DNA of 64,000 nt from Escallonia rubra (taxonomy: Eukaryota > Streptophyta > Magnoliopsida > Escalloniales > Escalloniaceae). This document shows, one piece after another, positions 10,686 to 23,565 of this stretch. Position 1 is the first letter of the stretch. The number at the start of each line of letters is the position of its first letter. The stretch covers positions 124,001 to 188,000 of the forward strand of contig JAVXUO010002134.1 of assembly GCA_033065855.1 (NCBI GenBank). The letters are read 5' to 3'. The notes under the pieces are model-generated. The model was given only the letters and a program-made list of their open reading frames with translations, made no database searches and was not told the origin of the DNA. The position numbers and the translations under genes are program-made.

Positions 10686-13260
10686 AAGTTGATTTCGCCT
10701 TTTGCACACTTGAATCTATCATGTCTCTCTACGAGTCCAAATGTCATAGGCTTTGTTCATATGTTTCTCTCAATCTTTAGATCTTCTGAAATGATTGAGA
10801 GCTACTTCTTCAAGCGATGAGAATGAGAGACTCTGCTTTAGGCTCAAAAGAATACTGATGACTTGTAACATTTTCCTCGGGGCCGTTTTAATCCTAATCC
10901 TGCGTCTCAAATACATGGGGAAATTATCCCAGAATCCCAAGACTCTACCTCAGGTGCGATTTTGCCCGCTCCAAAAACGGCGAATAGCGTGGACTTGACC
11001 CTTAAAGAGTCTCATTAGCTATTATGAAGCAGCAGAAAAGAAAACAAAGTACATATGCGCTGAAGTAGGAAAAAATATTCTAAGAAATTTTCCCATTTCT
11101 AGCCGACCATAACACACAAACAGCACAATGAAGATTCGCTAAGAAAACTGGACCTTTACTCGCTCTTACAGCTAGTGTCACTGCCAGGGGCAGATCCAGA
11201 AAGTCTAATCGCAGGGGGCCAAAAAGTCATATAAATATTGATAGTTAACATAAAAATATTTAAAAGGTACGTTCAAGTTCAAATAAAACACAAAAAATAA
11301 AAAACATATTATAATTAGTCTTCACATTAAATAAGTTAGGTGCAAAATAGATTGTTCACCCACATCAATTTAACTACTAATTCTATAGTAATTTTATTAT
11401 CATAGTGATTTATTTTACTTGGTAAGGTTAGTCAACAATAAATTACTAATCTTATATGAAATAAGCTTAACTCTTAATGTGTAGATGTATTACTAATGTG
11501 ATTATCAATTGTATGAGTATAATAGTAACGTATAAGTTAATATACAATAAGAACTTAAACTAAAAAAAAAATTTGATTTTGATATACTGGTTTTTTTTTT
11601 TTTTTTTAATATAAATTTTTTGAATTTGAAATTTGGAAGAATGAAGATAGAGTAAGGAAATTAGAAAGAGAAATATATGACGGTCGGTGGCACAAAGAAT
11701 AACACATACAACAAAATAAGACTCAAATTAATTAATATTATATTATAATGATATTTTCGTATGTTTATCCATTAACTAATAAGTTAAAAAAAAAAAACAA
11801 AAGAAAAAAGGGTTCCCCAAAAGTTGGGGGGTGCCATAGCCCCCCTTGCTCATGTGGGAGGTCCGCCCATGGTCACTGCTTGCTCCATCCCATCTGAACG
11901 GGGTATGTTCAAGCAGGTTCATTTCCAAGCAGACCATCTGTGAGGGAGTTCATACGATAAGAGATGGCCTGAAGTTTCAGTAGCACCACCCAAAGACCCC
12001 CCATCATTTCAGCCTTTGTTTTGTTGGCAAACCATGGAGAGAAGGGGTGAGCTTCCACTTGATGGACACAGGGTCAAGGTGAAAAGCTAAAAGTTGGCTG
12101 GAACTGGTAACAAGCACCCTCAGAATGCGCCATATATGTCACAAAAATTGAAAATGTCGCTATTAAGAAATATTTAAATGGCAATGATTTCACAAGGGAA
12201 TGTTTAGTTTTAGACCCCTAGTATGTATATTCACACCTCATCTGTCACTAAATAGGCTAAATTTTGTCTCTGCATTCTTGACGACAGATGAGAGTTAGAG
12301 TATAACATGGTGTCAAGATTGACTTTTTCTTATCGCTCAGGGTAACACAATTGTCATTGAACGAGTCTTTTTTGACATTTACACTTTCATTCATGGTGGT
12401 TATTTCGAGTGTCATTTAAAATATTTTGGTGACAGTTCTGTATCATAGCACCGATTGCATCAAAAACTTAAGTTGTTGCCAGATTTTTGTCTCGAGACAC
12501 CAAGGTGCGTGCTAAATCCATCGTGAGTTGGCTAAGCATAGCGCCATTTCACTTGTCAAAAATGATAGTCTGGACTCTGGATAATACCTTGTCACCAATG
12601 AAACTTGTAGGGATTACTTGTCGTCACTACAGAAGTTGAGGTAAGTTGGGATTTTTGATACAAAAAAGGCTGGAGTGTAGGATTATGCCTCAGGATCTTA
12701 CAAGTCACAAAGGTGAGGGAAGTTTGTCCAATCCCTTACATGGGCTGTCCAGTTCTGACCTAAGACCAGCATGACACCACTACTTCCAGGTTTTATAAAT
12801 GAAATTAGCATATGTTACTTCTTTATTCAATCACCAACTTGCAAGTACGTACGAGTTTTGGGTAGTTTGGAGGGAAGATGGGGGAAGGGTAGTTTGGGTA
12901 GACAAAAATTGAAATTTTGAAAAAACTCATTTCTTTTTAAGGCCCACTTTGAAAACTAAACCTACTTTCTCTTAAGTATATTAAAAAAAAAAAATCACCT
13001 TCCACAAATATATATTCCCAAAACCCCTCATTTTCTAATTTTCCCTTTCTTTTTCTTCTCAAGTCTTTGGTCAATATTATAATAATGTGGTTTAACATAA
13101 CGAGGGTCGGTCTGAAGTCGTTGCAAACACAGAGTCAAACTCTGCTCTGCATGCAACAGCTTCTTTATGTTCAACAGTTTGTGCTTCTGAGCGACAGAAG
13201 GCGATCATCAAATTCGTGTTTTGATTGGTGCTGAAAGTGATAGTACGACTCACGGAAGGA
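10686..13260. other. spacer between MSL copies B and C
   Basis: No gene seen. From 10686 to about 12850 it is collinear with the C-D spacer (17520 to about 19050), apart from the hAT at 11185-11871. Shared blocks include the 3' flank, a block around 11930-12130 matching 18030-18240, and a block near 12220 beginning GTATGTA.. TTCACACCTCAT. Just before copy C lie a conserved TATAAAT (12794-12800), an A/T-rich stretch and the 5' leader shared with copy B (from about 13090). Confidence 0.75.
11185..11871. mobile_element. non-autonomous hAT-type element (687 bp)
   Basis: Flanked by perfect 8-bp duplications GTCACTGC (11177-11184 and 11872-11879). The ends are imperfect inverted repeats: left CAGGGGCAGATCC, right reading inwards CATGGGCGGACC. 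The interior is AT-rich with no coding capacity. The paralogous C-D spacer (about 17990-18015) runs straight through without it, giving a natural empty site. The 8-bp duplication and CA...TG ends fit hAT. Confidence 0.85.
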
Positions 13261-16200
13261 ATGGAAGGAAGGGAAGCAGTGGAAGAGACATCGGGCACCA
13301 GTGATGTGGTAGTGTTGATTCCAGCCGGTGCAGAAGAAGGTTCAGAAAATTTCAAGCAAGGTGGTGATTCTCAAGGTCTGGAAACCTTTGAACCCGAAAA
13401 AAGAATGCAGGCACTGACAAGCCCTTCTTCTCTTGAGATTGAAAAGTTAGATCCAGCCGAGAACAAAGTCCTAGATAGATCGGTCACCCGGCGAAGGTCA
13501 TTGGCAAGGTCAGGTACATATCTGAAGCCTGCATCAAGATTAGTGGAGCCACCATTCGTTAGCAGTTCACCAAAAGCCGATGATCCACCTAACATGGCGT
13601 CTTATTCACCTACGGGCAGAGTGAATGCCAGTAATGCTCCTAGAGATAGTGCAAGTACAGCTCCCAGTACCCCCCTAATGGCATCACCGAGAAGATCAAA
13701 GGTTTCTGATGAAGAAGAGGTAATTCTGCACAAAGAAGGAAAACTAAGAGTAAAAATGAAGGGCATGATGCTTGTACTTGAGAGGATTGCATTTGTGTGC
13801 CTAATGGGTTTTCTAATTGCTAGCTTGGTCTTTGACAGATTGAAGAACCGAATGATTTGGAGTTTGGAAATCTGGAAATGGTGTGTGCTTGTAGTGTTGA
13901 GTTTATGTGGCAGGTTGATTACTGGATGGCTGACTTGTGTTCTAGCTTTCCTTGTTAAGAGGAAAAGGCTACCTTACATGAATATTCTGTTCTTTGCTTA
14001 CAGCACTAGTGCTCGGATTTTCATTTGGTTGGGTTTGGTTCTTGCGGCTTGGGGTCTCTTGATTTATCGTGGCGTCGATCGACCCAAGGAAACTACCCGG
14101 ATCTTGAATTATGTTACAAGAGCTCTTGCCTCTAGTCTAATTGGGGCAACCATGTGGATGGCCAAGACTTTACTGCTGAAGAGTTTGGCTGCTTCTTTTC
14201 CCATCAAAAGATTCTTTGGTAGGATTCAAGAAATCGTGTTTCAGCAGTATGTTATAGAGACCCTTTCTGGGCTTCCAGTGATGGAATATTATGGCACGCC
14301 TGGTATTTTCAAATTACCAGAGAAACTGGCGGGTGGTAAGGCAATTGATGTAGCTCGGCTAGTAAAGACGAAGGAGGAAAATATTTCTGCTTGGACAATG
14401 GGTATGTTGATTCGGGTTGTAACCAGTTCAAAGTGGACAACCTTCTCTTACACGCTTGATGAGTCGGATGGACCAGCAGAAAAGGAGATTACTAGTGCAG
14501 AGGAAGCAGTAAGAGTCGCCCATACAATATTCTGGAATGTAGCAAAACCTGGTTGCAGGTAAAAAAGAGAGAAAATTGCTTTTGAATTCCTTTTTGCTGG
14601 CTTCACTTTGAGATTTTCTTTTTGGCTGGTACGCGAACTAGGTACATTGAAGAGCAGGACCTTGCGCGCTTCATGACCACTGAGGAAGTGGATCATATGC
14701 TTCTGATGTTCGAGGGAGCAGCAGCAACAGGAAGCATTGCAAAGTCATCTCTTATCAATTGGATGGTAAGATCTTTTGCGCTACACAATTCGTTTGACCC
14801 CAACAAGCAGTGGCGGGGGGGCACCGGTGGGCCGGTGCGTCCAGAATTTTTCCTCTTTGAATAGTATATTTTATTTATTCGTGAAAGTGCCCACCTAAAA
14901 ATTTGAAAAAAATGCTTAAAGGAAATGTATTTGTGGTCACTTTATACGTTAACATACCTAAAAGTTTCAAAGATGGTTAAAAAAAATATCCTTTCAGTCA
15001 TTTAAAATGTTAAACTTGAACAAATAAACCAAAAAAATAGAAATTAAAACTTAATCTACGCATAAAGTCAACCAAAAAAAATTGATTTTTACTCTCATTC
15101 TTGCGGTTTCCAAAGTCTCAATACTTTCGAAGTCTTAAATTTTCTACATCTAAGAACCCTTCCTTTTTTGTATCAATCTAGAGTGTGACAATTGAGTTTT
15201 GGAATTTACAATATGTAATTAGAAATTTGTAGAATTTAACAATTACTGCTAGTGGGATTGTTAATTTTATATTGACATTTTGGTGCCCCCTTAAAAAAAA
15301 ATCTGGCTCCGCCATTGCCAACAAGTAGTATGTTGATGTTCTTCTTCTTGGGTCATTTTGTCGGAGATAAAGCTAGGAGGCAATGTAAAGTATTTGGAGA
15401 GAATACTTCCATTCGTGTCCTCGGAGCTTCATCTGCCTTGAACTCTTCTTCATACCGTCTCCTTCGTTTCCTTGGCCCCAAAAGCGTTGAACTTGTTAAT
15501 TTTTATCCTCCATTTGAGACCCTTCATCAAGACTTTCACAATTTTCGCTTGCAAACTCAACTTCTTTCCGGCTTTCTACCAAATAGCTATAGGTAAAAAT
15601 TCATTTCTACAGTTAGAAACAATAACATGGATCATTTGCCAGACATAAATGGTAGACTTTGAATCCCTAATGCGCATCCAAATCTCTGTATGGACGGCTT
15701 TCTTCAGCAGCCAGAGTGCACTTTTTTCGTCCTAAAACTCGCATGATTTGAGATACAACAAGAGGGCACTCCTCATTCTTTAAAAAATTGAGAACATCTA
15801 CTTCTCACACCATACATCCATTTTGGATAATTTTCAAAACTATAGACTCTAAAAAAACGCTAGCGCCAAAACGTCTACAAGGACGGTTGTGGCTCTTATA
15901 CCACTTTGTTGGAGGTAGACATAATTAAACAAGTTCATTTTCTAAGACGTTTGTGGTTAGGCCTTTCCCTTTCAGACCTCTATTTCTAACTTACCAATTT
16001 AGTATGGAAATTTGACAACAATTCTTAAGCCGCATAACATGAAAACCATAAAGGTGCAATAACAAAAAAACTTCCTGGATTTGAGCTAGAAAACACGTAA
16101 AATTCATAGTCATACAATCTGTTCTTCAAGAAGAATTTTAGGTGCACAGGGAGCAGAAGTGGTGAAAAATGAGTTAGAAAGTTTGGATAAATCACCGCAA

Positions 16201-17519
16201 GAAGTAATGGAAACTCTACAGCCTGATAGTAGGGACGTTAAATGCCCTCGGGCTACTACTGCAAATTGTTAACTTTGTGCGTCTCGGCCACCCAATGTAC
16301 CAGAAAAGGGGAAGAGTGAAGTAACCCTTTAGCAAACTATATGTATCCGACTCTCATGAATTAAACCTTGTTTGCAGGTCAACGCCTACAATCGACGGAT
16401 ATATCTGTTACATTCATTAAATGACACGAGAACAGGCATAACGGAGCTGAACAGGGTTGTGTCTTGGGTTGTTTTTATCTTGATCGTTATTGTGTGGTTA
16501 CTTCTAATGGGGCTTGCAACTACCAAAGTGCTAGTTTTCATCTCTTCTCAGCTTGTACTTTTGGTATTTGTGTTTGGCAACACCTGTACGAAGGTATTTG
16601 AAGGCATCATATTCGTATTTGTTATGCACCCTTTTGACGTTGGTGATCGTTGCCTGATTGATGGAGTGCAGGTATCACAGTGTGTTTAGCATGAGATTTA
16701 ATTTTTCAGTGTTCGCGATATCATGCTGTTTCATTACTGACAGATGTTGAAACTTAACAGCTGGTTGTTGAAGAAATAAACATCATGGCGACAATCTTTC
16801 TAAGAGAGGACAACGAAAAGATATACTACCCTAATTCTGTTTTGGCTACCAAAACCATCAGCAATTTCAATAGAAGTCCAGATATGAGTGACTATCTGGA
16901 GTTTGCTATCGATGTATCCACTTCTGATGAGAGCATTGCAGCTCTAGAAGCTGACATAGAAGCGTATGCCAACTCTATCCCTTCGTATCTGTTACTTAGA
17001 AATCAACCGAATGACTGCTTTTGTTCAAATGGGATGACAAACTTTATCATCCGCGGGGGTTTGTGGGTGGGTGGGAAGGATTATCTCCCTAGGCTTTCTT
17101 CCAGGATAATCGTGTTCTTTTGAGCTTTCTATTGGAAAAAGAGGCTGTTTAACTGTATGTAGGAAATGTGGTATGAAGCTTGATTAAACTAAAGTTGAGA
17201 AGCATAAAAAGATCATCCTTAATGCAGACTTTTAATCTCAAAATATGACTAGCATTCCCGGTATGTGATTTGAGTAAACCGCTTAGTGTATTGCGTGGAT
17301 ACTTTCAGGTACTTGAGTAACAAACCTGAACATTGGTGTCCCAGCTTTAACTTACGAATGAAGGGGTTGGAAGATAACAATATGAAGATGGTCCTATCTG
17401 TCACTCACACCATGAACTTTCAGGACTACAGAGAGAGAACTAGTCGAAGATCTAACCTAGCCTGCAGGCTGAAGAAAGCCTTTGAAGAGCTCAGCATCAA
17501 ATGTTATCGTATGGATTGA
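13261..17519 (+). CDS. MSL10: MSL10-like mechanosensitive channel, copy C
   Basis: Exons 13261-14558, 14642-14765, 16378-16671, 16761-16963 and 17309-17519 give 2130 nt (709 aa), all joined in frame by GT-AG introns. The start is ATG 13261 (MEGREAVEE). The architecture is as in copy B: an acidic Ser/Pro-rich N-terminal tail, four membrane segments in exon 1 (the third and fourth include FIWLGLVLAAWGLLIYRG and SSLIGATMWMAKTLL), a cytosolic loop, then TM5/TM6 with HPFDVGDRCLIDGVQ and the MscS beta domain starting in exon 4. By family it is a stretch-activated channel of the plasma membrane. Intron 2 carries a 510-bp hAT. The protein ends 19 codons earlier than copy D. No frame damage seen, so it is probably functional. 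Confidence 0.9.
14808..15317. mobile_element. non-autonomous hAT-type element in intron 2 of copy C (510 bp)
   Basis: Flanked by perfect 8-bp duplications CCAACAAG (14800-14807 and 15318-15325). The ends are inverted repeats: left CAGTGGCGG, right reading inwards CAATGGCGGAGCC. A second inverted stretch, GGGGCACC against GGTGCCCCC, lies just inside. No ORF of note. It differs from the 11185 element in its internal sequence but has similar ends. Insertion starts 42 bp after the exon 2 donor. Confidence 0.85.
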
Positions 17520-19362
17520 AAGTTGATTTCGCCTTTGCACACTCGAATCTTTCATGTCTCTCTCGACGGCCAACTGTCATGATAGGCTTTGTTCATACGT
17601 TTCTTTCCCATTTTTAGATCTTCTGACATGATTGAGAGCTACTTCTTCAAGCGATGAGAATGAGAAACTCTGCTTTAGGCTTAAAAGAATACAGATTACT
17701 TGTAACATTTTCCTTGGGGCCGTTCTAATCCTAATCCTACGTCTTACATACATGGGGATATTAGCTTATACGCCCTGTATTGTACTTCAGGTGCGATATA
17801 TCCCGCTCTAAAAGTGATAGATTCGACCTCTTGTCTAAAATAGTTGCACGAATAGCGTGGACTTGGCCCTTGGAGTCTCATTAGCTATTACGAAGCAAAA
17901 TAACTGTTTCCCGAAAGAGAAAACAAGAACATATGCGCTGAAGTAGCAAAAAAGTTTCCAAGAAATTTTCCCATTTCTAGACAACTCTTACAGCTAGTAT
18001 CAATGCTTGCTCCCATCTGATCGGAGTATGGTCAAGGAGGTTCCTTTCCAAGCAGCTTTACCACACTATCTGGGGAGAGAGTTCATCCAAGAAGAGAGAC
18101 TTAAAGTTTCAGTAGCACCACTAAGAAGACCACGCCCATCTTTTCAGCCTTTGTTTTGTTCAAAGACTGTGTTTAGAGGCAAACCATGGAATGAAGGGGT
18201 GAGCTTCCACTTGAGAGACTCAGGGTCAGGGCCCATTATTAAGATTTAGCATCACAGGTAGGTGTAGCACGAACAACTTTTTCTCTCAGTGCCCTTAGAT
18301 TCAAGCCACTCCCTTTCTTTTAGGAGAAAACTTGGGTGAGGCTTGCATACCATTTTTGTGAAATTGCAAAAGAGGGTGTGGATTTAGCCTCACCGGAAGA
18401 CGGTTTCTCCAACCCATTTTCAGCGACAAGCTTGTGGGTTGCGCGTCGTGGCTTAGAGTTTTTTGGTGGCATTTTGAGTAACAACTTAGAAAAGCTAAAA
18501 CTTGGCAGGAATTGGTAAAAAATATCACTAAACTAAAAGTATCACTAAAATTGAAAATGTCGCTAGAAGAAATACGTTAAACGACAGTTACAATAGAGGG
18601 ATGTCTATTTTCAAACCCTCGTATGTACGTTCACACCTCATATGTCACTAAAAAGGGTAATATTGTGTCTCTAATGCATTTTTTGCAATAGATGAGGGTG
18701 TAGAGTGTAACATGGTGTGAAAGGTAGACGTTTCGTTGCAAGAAATGCCGTTCACGCGTAAAATAATTGTTATAGAACGAGTCTTTTTCGACATTTGCAC
18801 CTTTGTTCATGGTTACTATTTGAAGCGACGATCGATGTAGATTTCGCTAATAAAATGGTTTATAGGGATGACTATTTATTGTTGCTAAATATGTCGAGGG
18901 ATGTTTGTCCTTTCCCTTACATGGGCGGCTGTCCACCTCTGACCTAAGACTGACATGTCACCAGTACGTACTTCCAGTTTTTATAAATGGAGTTAGCACA
19001 TGTTACTTGTTTATTCAATGACCAACTTGTAAGCCACCATATATGAATGAGAGCAATACGGCTTTTGTCAATCAGTGCCCCATGGCATTCTTTATACATA
19101 AAAATCAATTTTGTACTGATCCTTCAAAATTATTTCCCAGTTGCCGAAGTCCAACCACTCCTCCGCTATCATCAGCTCCCAAACATGGTACCCATGTTCA
19201 AATTCAGCTAAAGCTTTTTTCTTGGATTCCGGACACGAGGAGTGCAACTTCTTGTACTCCAACTGTTTGTGTTTTTGCCAGAGAGAAGGTGACCATTAAA
19301 TTACGGGTTCTTTTCGGTGTTAGACAGGGTACAGCAGGTTGCAGAGGGTGGGCAAGGAGTGG
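17520..19362. other. spacer between MSL copies C and D
   Basis: No gene supported. Collinear with the B-C spacer minus its hAT. It includes a conserved TATAAAT at 18982-18988 in the same context as that upstream of C. It also includes an ATG-initiated reading frame (19043-19366) that overlaps the D start codon; this is treated as a possible upstream ORF, not a gene. Confidence 0.7.
18982..18988 (+). promoter_or_regulatory. putative TATA box of MSL copy D
   Basis: TATAAAT lies in the phrase CTTCCAGTTTTTATAAATGG. The same context occurs at 12794-12800 upstream of copy C, inside otherwise diverged DNA. It is 375-380 bp before ATG 19363, implying a long leader with upstream ATGs unless the leader is spliced. 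Confidence 0.45.
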
Positions 19363-22300
19363 ATGAAGATGTTGAATAACAATGAAGTGGTAGTGATGAT
19401 TTCTAATGCTGAAGAAAGCTCAAAGAGTGGCAAGCAAAGTGAAGCTTCTATAAGTTCCGAAACGCCCGACTCTGTATCGTATTCGTTCTCTAATTATCTT
19501 AAAGTGGAGCCTCCAATTGCCCAAATACCCGAATTGAGAAAGAGAATGTCCAGTACTGTGGAGATCACAAGGCTGAGTCCATCAAAAGTCCCAGAAGAAT
19601 CTCCCGGGCGGCGAAGATCGTTTGCAAGATCTGCAAATTCGAAGTCGAAATCAAGGTTAGTGGAGCCGTCGTATCATAGTAGTTGGAAGTTGGATGATGA
19701 TAATACCCAAACAGTGGAATTGAGCTCACCTTATGTGAAGTCACCCAACATTGCTTCTCCTTCAAGCAAAGTCAGTGCTAGTACTCCTAAGGATAATGCA
19801 AGCACGGCTCCAATCACACCCAAAACGCCGTTGATGGCTTCGTTGCGAATGGGAGGAGAGGATGCTAATGAGGTGTACAAGGCTGGGGTTGTTCAACTTG
19901 ATGAAAAAGAAGGTAAGAAAATAAGCGTAGTGATTTGGATTGAGTGGATTGCATTTGTGTGCATATTGGGTTTCTTGATCTGTAGTTTGTTGATTGAAAG
20001 ATTGAGGGATTGCAAGATTTGGAGTTTGGAAATTTGGAAATGGTGTGCGCTTGTGTTGGTAATTTTTTGTGGTCGGTTGGTTACTGGATGGTTGACGTCT
20101 ATTCTAGTTTTCTTGTTGGAGAGGAACTTTTTGCTCAAGGAGAAAGTTCTGTACTTTGTTTTTAGTTTGAAAACTAGTTTTCGTGTTTTTATTTGGTTGG
20201 GACTGATTCTTCTGGCTTGGGTTCTCTTGATTGATCGGGGGGTCAAGCGATCGAAGGAAACCATCAAGGTTTTGAATTACATTACTAGAGGTATTGCTTC
20301 TAGCCTTATTGGGGCTGCTTTATGGATGGTGAAGACTCTGCTGGTAAAGGTGTTAGCTGCATCGTTTCATGTCAAAAGATTCTTTGATAGAATTCAAGAA
20401 AATATTTTTCATCAATACATTCTTCAGACCCTTTCTGGCCCTCCATTCTTGAAACGCAAAGACAAGAGTGGTAGTTCTAGATCAACTGGTCAGTTAAATT
20501 TAAAGAGAGTGAATAAAGAGAAACAAGTGGAGAAAGAAGAGAGTATCGATGTAGGCAAGCTTCACAAGATGAAGCGCGAAAAGGTTTCTGCTTGGACCAT
20601 TGGAGGATTAGTTAAAGTGATTAGGAGTTCAGGGTTGTCTACAATTACCGGTGCACTTGATGAACGTTCTGATGATGAGCAGAGTGAACCAAAAGAGAAA
20701 AAAATTACTAATGAACCAGAAGCAGAGGCTGCTGCTCATAGAACCTTCAAGAATGTAGCAAAGCCGGGTTACGAGTAAGGACTTTTTCTTGTTCTGTATT
20801 TCTGTGTATTTGCTACACAGGTTTTTCGGGATTTCCTTATGTTGTTATGTCACTAGGTATATTGATGAGGAGGACCTCCTGCAGTTCCTGAACATGGAGG
20901 AAGTGGATAACGTCCTTGAGATGTTCGCGGGAGAAGTGGAAAAGGGAAAGATTAAGAAAGCATCGTTCTGCAATTGGGTGGTAAGCTCTTTTATCCTTCC
21001 CCCTTCTCTTCTTTTTCGAGTTTTAAGGTTCTATCTCATGATTTTTGTGCTTGTTTCTTCTTTTCTTTCATTTGCCGTTTCATGTGTTTATTTTTCTTGG
21101 GCATTTCTTATAGCAGATACCTATTTGTCGGGTACAGGGCGGTCGGAGTTGGTTTTCTTTTCCAGTCGAGTGTACATTTCCAGAAACTTGGTTATTTAAT
21201 GGAGTCCCTTTTTCATGCTTATGATAAACTAATTCAAGATGTCAACCTGTTATCTGCACATAGATGATAACTGGTGGGAATTTGATTTCTACCCTCTTTC
21301 TAGTCAGAGATGAGGTTATACAAGAGAGAATTATATATCATGGTTTTGTGACCATTGATATACACTTACTAAGTCACTGAATTTGTACCAGTGAATGAAA
21401 CTGAAAGAGTTTAGTTCAATATATGTTATCTAAAGTTCGAGGGGGGTTCCGGGCCTCATGTAAAATGAGTTGCGCCTTTTGGTTTGGAAAGTAAGATTTC
21501 ATATGTTTTCAGTCATGTCGGAGCATGAGAAGAGAGTAAGTTGAATCGAGTCCGAAAACCACCAATTTTCATGTATACATCAAACAAATATATGGCATAT
21601 TATACCAAATGTGCAGTCGTTTGAGTTAACTCTGATGGGATAGTCCTTCTTTGCAGATAAATATATACAATGAACGCAAATATCTCGCACTCTCATTAAA
21701 TGACACAAAAACGGCAATAGAGGAGCTGAACAGGGTCGTTTCAACGATTGTGTTTGTGCTGATCATCATTGTGTGGTTGCTTTTGATGGGGATTGCTACA
21801 ACCCAAGTGCTGCTTGTGGTTTCATCTCAGCTTTTACTGTTGGTGTTTATGTTTGGAAACACATGCAAGACGGCGTTTGAAGCCATGGTATTTGTATTTA
21901 TCATGCATCCTTTTGACATAGGTGATCGCTGCGTAATTGATGGAGTACAGGTAACTTTGATGGGCATCAAATACATCTAATTCTGAAAGTATCTGGTTAT
22001 ACTTACTAAGTTTATCCTGATGTATTGGAAACCCGCAGATGCTTGTTGAGGAGATGAACATTTTGACGACAATCTTCTTGAGATATGACAATGAGATGAT
22101 TTACTATCCAAATTCAGTTTTGGCTACCAAACCCATCAGCAACTTTAACCGAAGCCCGGAAATGGGCGACGCGGTGGAGTTTTCTGTTGATGTTTCCACT
22201 ACAGCTGAGAGCATTGAAGCTCTGAAAGCTAGAATAAAAGGGTAAGTCAATTTCACTCTGTTGTTATGCATACAATGAAATGAATATATTTAGACCATTA

Positions 22301-23494
22301 CAAGACCTCGGTTCCTAGGGGTAAGAGGAATTGGTGGGTGGGGGTGGGGGGATTCAGCCAATTGTCTTGATTGTGGAATATCATCTTCCCCGGACCCCAG
22401 TATTAAGATAGATGCTGCGTGCTCCTTGGTTAGAAACTCTGAGAGGTCCAAATGGCACCCCTTATGCCCATGTCCCAATCGCTCCCCCGGAGGAATATGC
22501 GTGACTAGTTGTTGAACCAAAGTACAAGGATTATTAGTCACTCATTGGATATATTGAGCCGAGTCTGCCATTGGCATTAAAACATTCAAAATGAGAAACC
22601 GAGATGTTTTTGTTCAATGCGTATGAACTAGACATTGCACTTCGTATCTTATAAATTATGATGCTGTGGATATAGAAGGCAGAATGAAGGTTCATGTCTT
22701 GGTAACTTGGTTATTGCCGTATTCCCGTTCTTCACCTTTAGCTCATCAGTTTAGAAGAACTAATCTCGTAAGACTCGACCCCATGATCCTCATCTTTAGA
22801 CGCTAGGGTCATCTACTCTTCGCTCAGTTGCTCTTAGTTCCTTTTAACTTCCTTTGGGTGTGATCAACTCATCTAATTTTACATATCGCGCTCCCGTTTT
22901 GATTTTATGCTTCAAACCGACGAGAAGTTTGAAAAATTGTCCCTCGTCGCCTCAGTAAAATCTTAAATACGTACCTAGCAACTTTATTCCTCCAGTGGGA
23001 CTCTTCCCAACTTTAGACTTCCAAGTGAGATTGCACAATCTGATTAACGCATTTAAAAGAGTGGATCCTTATGATTTAAAATAGTTGGCTCATAGTTTGA
23101 CGCATCAATTAAGTCAAAAATTTGTAATACGAATTTGGGAAGCATAGCTTCTTGCCTTTCTATTTCTAATTGTATTTCTGTTGCACATAATTGTGAGTGA
23201 ACAGCTCTGTAAGTGGATACTTGCAGGTACCTGGAGAGCAAACCTCAACTCTGGCAGCCTGCCTTTAGTTTGCGGATTAAGGAGATAGAGGATCTGAACA
23301 AAATGAAAATGGGTCTCGGTCTTAGTCACACGATGAATTTCCAGAACTTCGGGGAGAAGAGTGATCGAAGATCTGACCTCCTCTTCGAGTTGAAGAAAAT
23401 TTTTGAAGATCTTGGTATCAAATATCATCTTCTTCCTCAAGAAGTTCACATCAGATATCTTGATTCTGCAGCCCCAAAAACCATCTCACGTTGA
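19363..23494 (+). CDS. MSL10: MSL10-like mechanosensitive channel, copy D
   Basis: Exons 19363-20774, 20857-20980, 21657-21950, 22039-22241 and 23227-23494 join to 2301 nt (766 aa), near the usual size of plant MSL8-10 proteins. The start is ATG 19363 (MKMLNNNEVV); ATG 19369 is an alternative. The N-terminal tail is longer than in B/C. Exon 1 has the four membrane segments (for example VIWIEWIAFVCILGFLICSL and FRVFIWLGLILLAWVLL). The loop before exon 2 is lysine-rich (KEKQVEKEE). Exon 3 gives TM5/TM6 and HPFDIGDRCVIDGVQ; exons 4-5 give the cytosolic MscS domain. The C-terminus continues 19 codons beyond the B/C stop. It is the most divergent of the four and the only one with the full-length tail, so it best represents the ancestral form (inference). 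AATAAA at 23560-23565 is a plausible poly(A) signal. Confidence 0.92.
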
Positions 23495-23559
23495 TGATGT
23501 CTTCCTACCTTTGATGAACACATGCTACTATTTGTACAATTCTTTACAAGGCAGGGTTC

Positions 23560-23565
23560 AATAAA
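23560..23565 (+). terminator. putative poly(A) signal of MSL copy D
   Basis: AATAAA lies 66 nt after the stop codon, in the T-rich context typical of plant 3' UTRs. Confidence 0.4.

Noticed and set aside
18007..18249. 80-codon frame in the C-D spacer
   Set aside because: The homologous B-C spacer (about 11890-12110) does not keep the frame.
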